Shown: positions 59,558-64,000 of the stretch, piece by piece
How the letters are laid out: every line of letters begins with the position of its first letter
Position numbering within the stretch: the first letter of the stretch is position 1
Source: Panacagrimonas sp965216805
GTDB taxonomy: Bacteria > Pseudomonadota > Gammaproteobacteria > Nevskiales > Nevskiaceae
Reading direction: 5' to 3'
Assembly: GCF_965216805.1 (NCBI RefSeq)
Contig: NZ_CBDCGN010000002.1
Location: forward strand, 930,001 to 994,000
Length of the DNA stretch: 64,000 nucleotides
Made by a program: the position numbers and the translations under genes
The notes under the pieces: model-generated
What the model was told of the DNA's origin: nothing
Database searches by the model: none
What the model saw: only the letters and a program-made list of their open reading frames with translations

Positions 59558-60967
59558 TCAGAACACCACCTGGGCGCGCAGGGCGATCGACTCGCCGCTG
59601 TCTTCGCCCTGGAAGCTGCCCACCTGGTTGTCGGTGGTCCAGTCGTAGTAGTTGAGCGACAGGCGCGAGTGGTTGTTGAGGTACCAGTTCAGCGCGAGCG
59701 TCGTGCGCTGACCGTCGCCGCCGCGCTCGGCGTCGGTGAAGTCGAAGTCGTCGGCGCGCACCGCCAACTCGAAGGCGCCCCAGCCGCCCTCGGTCACCGG
59801 GCGCAGAACGCGGGTGGTGCCCCAGACGCCGGAGCGGGTACTGAAGCCGGGCCGCTCGCCGGTGATCAGCCAGCCGGCGGACACCGCCCAGGCCTCGCGG
59901 CCGACGCGATCGTTGCCGCCGATGACGACCGTCGAGGGCAGGCCGATGCGGCGCTCGCCGATTTCGCTGGTCGCCCAGAAGTTGCGGTAGACCCCGGCCA
60001 GCTCGAAACCCCAGCCTTCGTTGCGGCTGGGCGAGCTCAGGGAACTGGCGGATACGCGCAGGTTGTCGTTGAAGAACGGCCCGATGCGCGGGATGTTGTT
60101 GATCGTGGCGACCTCGTCGCTGATCTTCTCGTAGTAATACCAGGTGCCGAGATGGACAAAGCCCTGCGGCCGTTTCAACGGATTCCAGTGGGTGCGGACG
60201 CTGTAGGCGATGGAGTCGTCGGCGCTGCCGGTGTTGTCGAGATCGTCGCCGGTGATGCTCATGCCGACGTGCCAGCTATGGCCGTGGACTTTCAGCGAGG
60301 TGCCAAGGCCGTAGTAGCTGTTGACCGCGCCGGTGACGCCGGCCACGGCGTTGCGTTCCTGGAACGGGTTGCGAACCAGCGTGTTGGAGGCGTCGATGCC
60401 GCGCTCGCGCAGCTTGTTGCCGAGGAACAGCTCCATCGGCAGGTTCAGCGCGCGCCACTCGTAGGCGATCCAGGCGTCCTTGACCGACACCTCCTGATCG
60501 GCGAAGTCGGTGTCGACCTTGTAACGTAGGGCGCCCATGCGGCCTTCGGCGCCGAGGCGCACCGCGCGCATCTCGGTGCCGCTGATGTTGCGTTCGTCGA
60601 AGTCCGAGCCTTGGGTGGTGGAGACGTCGAACACCACGCGCCCGCGCGGACGGAAGCGCAGTTCGCCGTTGCTGCTGCGGAACTCCGGGGCGCCGCGATT
60701 CCAGCTTGCCGTCTCGTTTGCGCTGCTGGCGGCGGTGCTGAGCTGGATGATCTGCGCCTGCAGGTCGGCCAGGGTATCGGGGTCGGCTCCTTCGCTTTGC
60801 GCCTCCAGTTCGGCGATGCGGTTCCGCAGCGCCTGGATCTGTGCCTGCAGACCCTGCAACTGCGCAGCCAGTGCGGCGGCGTCATCGGCGGCCAGGGACG
60901 GGCCGGCGAAGGCGGTGAGGCCCATCGCCAGCAGGCTGGCGATCGCGGTTCGGTGAAAGCGCTTCAT
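59558..60967 (-). CDS. OprO/OprP-like outer-membrane porin
   Basis: 469 residues. Signal peptide 1-26 (ending GPSLA), then a coiled-coil-like N-terminal segment (AAQLQGLQAQIQALRNRIAE, residues about 34-90) and a beta-barrel domain ending LRAQVVF with the terminal aromatic needed for barrel assembly. Region ELRFRPRGRVVFDVSTTQGS and the long barrel fit phosphate- or polyphosphate-type OprO/OprP porins; substrate choice is not visible. It lies 28 bases after the esterase gene and before the lipoprotein gene. Confidence 0.9.
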   Translation of the reverse strand: MKRFHRTAIASLLAMGLTAFAGPSLAADDAAALAAQLQGLQAQIQALRNRIAELEAQSEGADPDTLADLQAQIIQLSTAASSANETASWNRGAPEFRSSNGELRFRPRGRVVFDVSTTQGSDFDERNISGTEMRAVRLGAEGRMGALRYKVDTDFADQEVSVKDAWIAYEWRALNLPMELFLGNKLRERGIDASNTLVRNPFQERNAVAGVTGAVNSYYGLGTSLKVHGHSWHVGMSITGDDLDNTGSADDSIAYSVRTHWNPLKRPQGFVHLGTWYYYEKISDEVATINNIPRIGPFFNDNLRVSASSLSSPSRNEGWGFELAGVYRNFWATSEIGERRIGLPSTVVIGGNDRVGREAWAVSAGWLITGERPGFSTRSGVWGTTRVLRPVTEGGWGAFELAVRADDFDFTDAERGGDGQRTTLALNWYLNNHSRLSLNYYDWTTDNQVGSFQGEDSGESIALRAQVVF

Positions 60968-60995
60968 GGGAGGCTCCAGTAAGGAAGACGGTGGG

Positions 60996-61937
60996 TCAGC
61001 GCCGGGATCGGGCAGTCCCGACGAAACCCTGCTGGCGAGCCCAGGTGATGAACAGGCGTGGCCAGGTGGCGGTGGGCGTGCCAGGCAGGCCGATGCCCCA
61101 GCTGTGGCCGCCGCTGTCGAACAGATGCAATTCCACCGGCACGCCCGCCTGCTCCAGGGCGGCCGCCATCACACGGCTGTGGTCGGGGTCGGCGATGGGA
61201 TCGTCAAGGCTGTGCGCCAGGAAGGCCGGCGACGAGCGCGGCTGGACGTGGCGTTCGGCCGAGTACGCCTCGACCACGTCGGGATCGGTGCCCAGCTTCT
61301 GGCGCGAGCGCGTCGTGTCCAGCGGCGGCGCCATCGAGATCACCGGATACAGCAGCACGGTAAAGTCGGGGCGTGGCGAGACACCGTCAACCGCGTCCAC
61401 CGGCTCATAGAAGGCGGTCTCGAAGCGGCTGCCGAGGATGGCGCCCAGATGACCGCCGGCAGACATGCCGATCACGCCGATGCGTTGCGGGTCGATGCCC
61501 AGTTCATCGGCGCGCGCGCGCAGCAAGCGTATTGCGCGCTGGCCGTCGGCGAAGGGTGCCGCCGCCGGCCAGCCGTCGCCGGGCAGGCGGTAGTAGAGGA
61601 TCGCGGCGGTAATGCCGACGGCATTGAGCCACTTGGCAACCGGTTCGCTGCCGCGGCCGATCTGGATGCGGAAATAGCCGCCGCCACCGGCGATCACCAC
61701 CGCGGTGCCGTTCGGCCGCGCCGGACGGTGGATCGCCATGCGCGGCTCGGAGATGTTGGCAACCGCGCCCAGGCCGCTGCCTTCGCGACCGACGCGTTCG
61801 GGGCCACGAACGGTATCCGCGTCCAGGGTGCCGGCCGGCCACAGCGGCAGGACTTCGGGTGATGCTGCCGCCAGCGTCGGGCCGGCGATCGTCAGTGTCA
61901 GCAGCAGGCAGCACAGAATGCGGGATGACAGGTACAT
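60996..61937 (-). CDS. Exported alpha/beta-hydrolase esterase
   Basis: 313 residues from ATG at 61935-61937, with a signal peptide ending about TLAAA. Oxyanion and start motif VVIAGGGGYFRI, nucleophile Ser159 in GVIGMSAGGHLGA, Asp region SLDDPIADPDH, and His in LHLFDSGGHSWG. This matches BD-FAE/acetyl-xylan-esterase-like periplasmic or secreted esterases. Co-orientation with a porin and a lipoprotein suggests uptake of an esterified polymer or its products. Not related to the RM genes beyond. Confidence 0.88.
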   Translation of the reverse strand: MYLSSRILCCLLLTLTIAGPTLAAASPEVLPLWPAGTLDADTVRGPERVGREGSGLGAVANISEPRMAIHRPARPNGTAVVIAGGGGYFRIQIGRGSEPVAKWLNAVGITAAILYYRLPGDGWPAAAPFADGQRAIRLLRARADELGIDPQRIGVIGMSAGGHLGAILGSRFETAFYEPVDAVDGVSPRPDFTVLLYPVISMAPPLDTTRSRQKLGTDPDVVEAYSAERHVQPRSSPAFLAHSLDDPIADPDHSRVMAAALEQAGVPVELHLFDSGGHSWGIGLPGTPTATWPRLFITWARQQGFVGTARSRR

Positions 61938-62240
61938 GCGGTCTCCTCGCGCCGGGTTATCGAGGGCTCGCTGCACCTGCGGGCCGATCGGCGTCGGCTG
62001 CTTTTTTACGCTCTACCTGGCTGCGCTCAAATAACACATTGGAGTTAGGGGAGCCTGCACAGCGTTGATCGGGCGCGACGTAGGAAGGCGTAGCACGGCT
62101 GGGCCGCGGAGCCGGAATCCGCGTCTGCGAGATCTCGCTGGCGAAGCTGAGCGGCCTTACCCAAAGCGGCTGACCGAGGGCGTCGGTCAAAGTTTCCAAA
62201 AAGATCTGGATTAAAGATCTTTCATGCTGATCTCGGAAAC
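61938..62240. other. Intergenic region between esterase and methyltransferase
   Basis: 303 bases with no gene. A T-run (TTTTTT near 62003) and AT-rich stretches (62035-62045 and 62186-62225) stand out from the GC-rich surroundings, consistent with the edge of acquired DNA. The right end holds the AGATCT pair described separately. Confidence 0.5.
62200..62222 (+). promoter_or_regulatory. Paired AGATCT motifs upstream of the methyltransferase
   Basis: AAAGATCT (62200-62207) and AAAGATCT again (62213-62220), 13 bp apart; together with the following TTT they also form an inverted repeat AAAGATCT/AGATCTTT. They lie 18 bases before the ATG, just upstream of its Shine-Dalgarno. AGATCT is the BglII site, the likely recognition class of the neighbouring nuclease. 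Confidence 0.7.
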
Positions 62241-63101
62241 ATGAGTGCCTCTCTACGCCCTGAACGTCCACCGCCGCCTCAGCCGGAAATCGTGGGCGGA
62301 TTCTCCACCGTGCTGGCCGATCCGCCGTGGCGGTTTGCCAATCGCACCGGCAAAATTGCGCCCGAGCATCGCCGGCTCGATCGGTACTCGACCATGTCGA
62401 TCGAGTCGATCAAAGCGCTGGGGGTTCAGGCCGTAGCGGCAAACAACGCGCACCTGTATTTGTGGGTCCCCAATGCACTGTTGCCCGAAGGACTGGACGT
62501 GATGTCGGCCTGGGGCTTCCGCTACGTCTCCAATATCGTCTGGGCAAAGCGCCGTATCGACGGCGGGCCCGATGGACGCGGGGTCGGCTTCTATTTTCGC
62601 AACGTCACCGAACTGCTCCACTTCGCCGTGCGCGGGTCGACGCGCACGCTGCCGCCCGGCCGCTCGCAGGTCAACATGATCGAGACGCGCAAGCGCGAAC
62701 ATTCCCGCAAGCCGGACGAGCAATACGCACTGATCCAAGCCTGCTCTCCAGGTCCGTACCTGGAGCTTTTTGCGCGACACCCGCAACCGGGATGGACGGT
62801 TTGGGGAGACGAGTCTTCGGACGAGGTCACGCCGCGCGGTTCGGTGCACAAGGGCTATGCCGGCGGGCCGATACTGCCGGACCTGATGCCCCACGAACAT
62901 CTGGACGCTGCCCGCATCGCGGCCCTCGGCGAAAAGCTGAGTTTCCTGTACCAACGGGGAAGCAGCATACGGCAGCTCGCTGACGACACTGGCTACTCGA
63001 TCCAGCGCGTTCGCAGCTTATTGCAAGCGGCCGGGACCTCGATGAGACCGCGCGGCCGCACCTCGGATGTCTTGGAGCCAGATCTGTTTCAGGGGCTGTA
63101 A
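62241..63101 (+). CDS. MT-A70-family DNA adenine methyltransferase with C-terminal HTH
   Basis: 286 residues. The DPPW catalytic motif is in VLADPPWRF (residues 27-30), followed by MT-A70 motifs YSTMSIESIKAL, LYLWVPNALLPEGL and VGFYFRNVTELLHFAVRG. The C-terminal ~60 residues add a helix-turn-helix (SSIRQLADDTGYSIQRVRSL), not part of the catalytic domain. It should methylate adenine in DNA and may bind its own promoter motifs through the HTH. It is convergent with the BglII-type nuclease, overlapping by 13 bases. Protective partner of the nuclease by context; specificity is inferred, not shown. Confidence 0.9.
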   Translation: MSASLRPERPPPPQPEIVGGFSTVLADPPWRFANRTGKIAPEHRRLDRYSTMSIESIKALGVQAVAANNAHLYLWVPNALLPEGLDVMSAWGFRYVSNIVWAKRRIDGGPDGRGVGFYFRNVTELLHFAVRGSTRTLPPGRSQVNMIETRKREHSRKPDEQYALIQACSPGPYLELFARHPQPGWTVWGDESSDEVTPRGSVHKGYAGGPILPDLMPHEHLDAARIAALGEKLSFLYQRGSSIRQLADDTGYSIQRVRSLLQAAGTSMRPRGRTSDVLEPDLFQGL

Positions 63102-63793
63102 GGCCGCCCGTTCCAGGTGGCCTCTGTTGCAGCCACGATCGGTAGGGGGCAAGTTCCCATCACACCGCGGCGGACCCGAAGCGCAGCTTTTTCAAGATTG
63201 GTCGTCGTTGAAGTTCCGAGGTCGATCGGAAGCTTGGTGTGGCGCTTCGTTCCGGAAAGCTTTTCCAGGTGATCGGCCCAGAGACGCTCCGCGAGCGTTT
63301 TCAGACGTACCCGGTCTTGCGTGATCAAAACTGCAGCAGAAATAACCCCGGCCTCGTGCCACGCGCGATAAGCCGAAAGATCGCGATCCAGGTTGCCGTC
63401 CTTCGCATTCCACTCGACGTCGAGCGCAACGCGGCCCTTGAAATTGTCGACCAAATAGCCTTCCTGGCGAACGGCAGGGAGGCGCTCCATCTCCAGACCT
63501 TTCTTGGACACCAGCACGCCTTCGGTGATCAGGTCTACCCGGGTTTCCCGCCAGCCAAGCGCTGCAAACGAATCGTCAATCTGTTTGGCGATATCGCCGC
63601 GATTGCCGCCCTTCTTCAGCCAGAGCGACGGGTTCAAGGAAAATGCCGCGAGTACCGATGTGATATCCCGCCACTCCTCCGGGCAGACCGCTCGCAAAAC
63701 GGCTGCCGCGGAACTGGTCTCAAGAGACGCCCAGCGTTTCCGGATGGCCGGCTCAAGAACAACGGGATCGTCAAAGGTTGCGGTTTCGAACAT
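63089..63793 (-). CDS. BglII/BstYI-family type II restriction endonuclease
   Basis: 234 residues from ATG at 63791-63793; the longer frame upstream is not conserved. The family core GRVALDVEWNAKDGNLDRDL and AYRAWHEAGVISAAVLITQ is the PF09195-type catalytic segment. By spacing, the catalytic acid and following residues read D-X8-D-V-E where BglII has D-X8-E-X-Q. Members cut A-GATCT or R-GATCY. It converges on the methyltransferase. Its recognition site is inferred from family and context only. Confidence 0.85.
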   Translation of the reverse strand: MFETATFDDPVVLEPAIRKRWASLETSSAAAVLRAVCPEEWRDITSVLAAFSLNPSLWLKKGGNRGDIAKQIDDSFAALGWRETRVDLITEGVLVSKKGLEMERLPAVRQEGYLVDNFKGRVALDVEWNAKDGNLDRDLSAYRAWHEAGVISAAVLITQDRVRLKTLAERLWADHLEKLSGTKRHTKLPIDLGTSTTTNLEKAALRVRRGVMGTCPLPIVAATEATWNGRPYSP

Positions 63794-63836
63794 GAGCCGA
63801 GTGTAGCCTGACCCTTCTGTGGATCGATCCGTCGTG

Positions 63837-64000
63837 CTACTCGGTTCTGGCAACGCGGAAACCGAGATTGCTGTAGCGGATCGACGACGGGTGCGCGGTG
63901 CGGATCGACGAACGCACATCGAAGGAAAGACTGAGCCAGGCCCCGCCGCGCACCACCCGACGTTCGCAGTCGCCCGCGGTCCATGCGCTGCCATCAGCCG
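63837..64000 (-). CDS. Formylglycine-generating-enzyme (SUMF1) domain protein, 5' part outside window
   Basis: The last ~54 codons are visible, stop TAG at 63837-63839. They read CERRVVRGGAWLSLSFDVRS and then SSIRYSNLGFRVARTE, the RGGxW ... R ... GFRVAR end of the FGE-sulfatase fold. Such domains are found in formylglycine-generating enzymes and in many unrelated regulatory or secreted proteins; the rest of the gene is needed to choose. It is transcribed toward the nuclease gene, ending 44 bases from its start. Confidence 0.8.
   Translation of the reverse strand, partial: ADGSAWTAGDCERRVVRGGAWLSLSFDVRSSIRTAHPSSIRYSNLGFRVARTE

Noticed and set aside
62241..63793. Depletion of AGATCT in the window as evidence of restriction specificity
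   Set aside because: AGATCT occurs at several other places (for example near 7399, 34091, 41511 and 46571), so no avoidance can be claimed from this window.

Overview
This is GC-rich chromosomal DNA of a gammaproteobacterium, most likely Xanthomonadales/Lysobacterales. The signs are the linked blocks rpoE-rseA-rseB-mucD and lepA-lepB-rnc-era-recO, the yceD-rpmF-plsX block, many GTG/TTG starts, 4-bp stop/start overlaps, and REP-like palindromes between genes. The species cannot be told from the sequence. The window is mostly core genome. Accessory features are a type II restriction-modification pair near the right end, several intergenic palindromic elements, a 24-copy heptamer array and a local gene-start duplication.

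Layout. 1-3.8 kb: partial NYN-domain protein, sdhE-ygfX-blc, then an Ada/AlkA fusion with ogt (alkylation repair). 3.9-9.8 kb: nadB, divergent from the sigma-E envelope-stress block rpoE-rseA-rseB-mucD and a glutaredoxin-like gene. 9.9-15.5 kb: lepA, lepB, a DUF4845 gene, rnc, era, recO (translation, secretion, RNA processing). 15.5-18.9 kb: small membrane protein, then gspA-gspB. 18.9-22.8 kb (minus): nagZ-hpt-mtnP (wall recycling and purine/MTA salvage) with the repeat-rich 19.8-20.1 kb interval, plus an L,D-transpeptidase and a CYTH protein. 22.9-28 kb: rlmD, a DnaQ-fold exonuclease, cysM, a thioesterase, acpS, pdxJ. 28.1-29.7 kb: a membrane-anchored glutamate-synthase-domain protein.

29.8-41.2 kb is a complete chemotaxis cluster: STAS, cheY, cheA, cheW, a small membrane protein, a soluble multi-PAS receptor, a previously uncalled 49-codon ORF, cheR, cheD, cheB and a second receptor. 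Its order resembles the Pseudomonas che2 cluster, and the multi-PAS receptor ends in a CheR-type xWxxF pentapeptide. Three palindromic elements lie between genes of the cluster. 41.3-43.7 kb: DUF2784, a four-helix-bundle protein and a GGDEF/EAL protein. 43.9-50.6 kb: rne divergent from rluC, a hypothetical gene and a HAD phosphatase whose first 44 bases are duplicated around a hairpin. 50.7-53.2 kb: maf divergent from yceD-rpmF-plsX, with a good sigma-70 promoter.

53.2-58.4 kb: dctA, a Cache-PAS hybrid histidine kinase and a LuxR-type regulator, probably a C4-dicarboxylate sensing and uptake module. 58.5-61.9 kb (minus): exported esterase, OprO/OprP-like porin and lipoprotein, likely one operon. 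62.2-63.8 kb: an MT-A70 DNA methyltransferase with a C-terminal helix-turn-helix, convergent with a BglII/BstYI-family endonuclease. Two AGATCT motifs sit directly upstream of the methyltransferase start and suggest self-regulation. The right edge holds the C-terminus of a formylglycine-generating-enzyme-like protein. No rRNA, tRNA, CRISPR array or insertion sequence was recognised.
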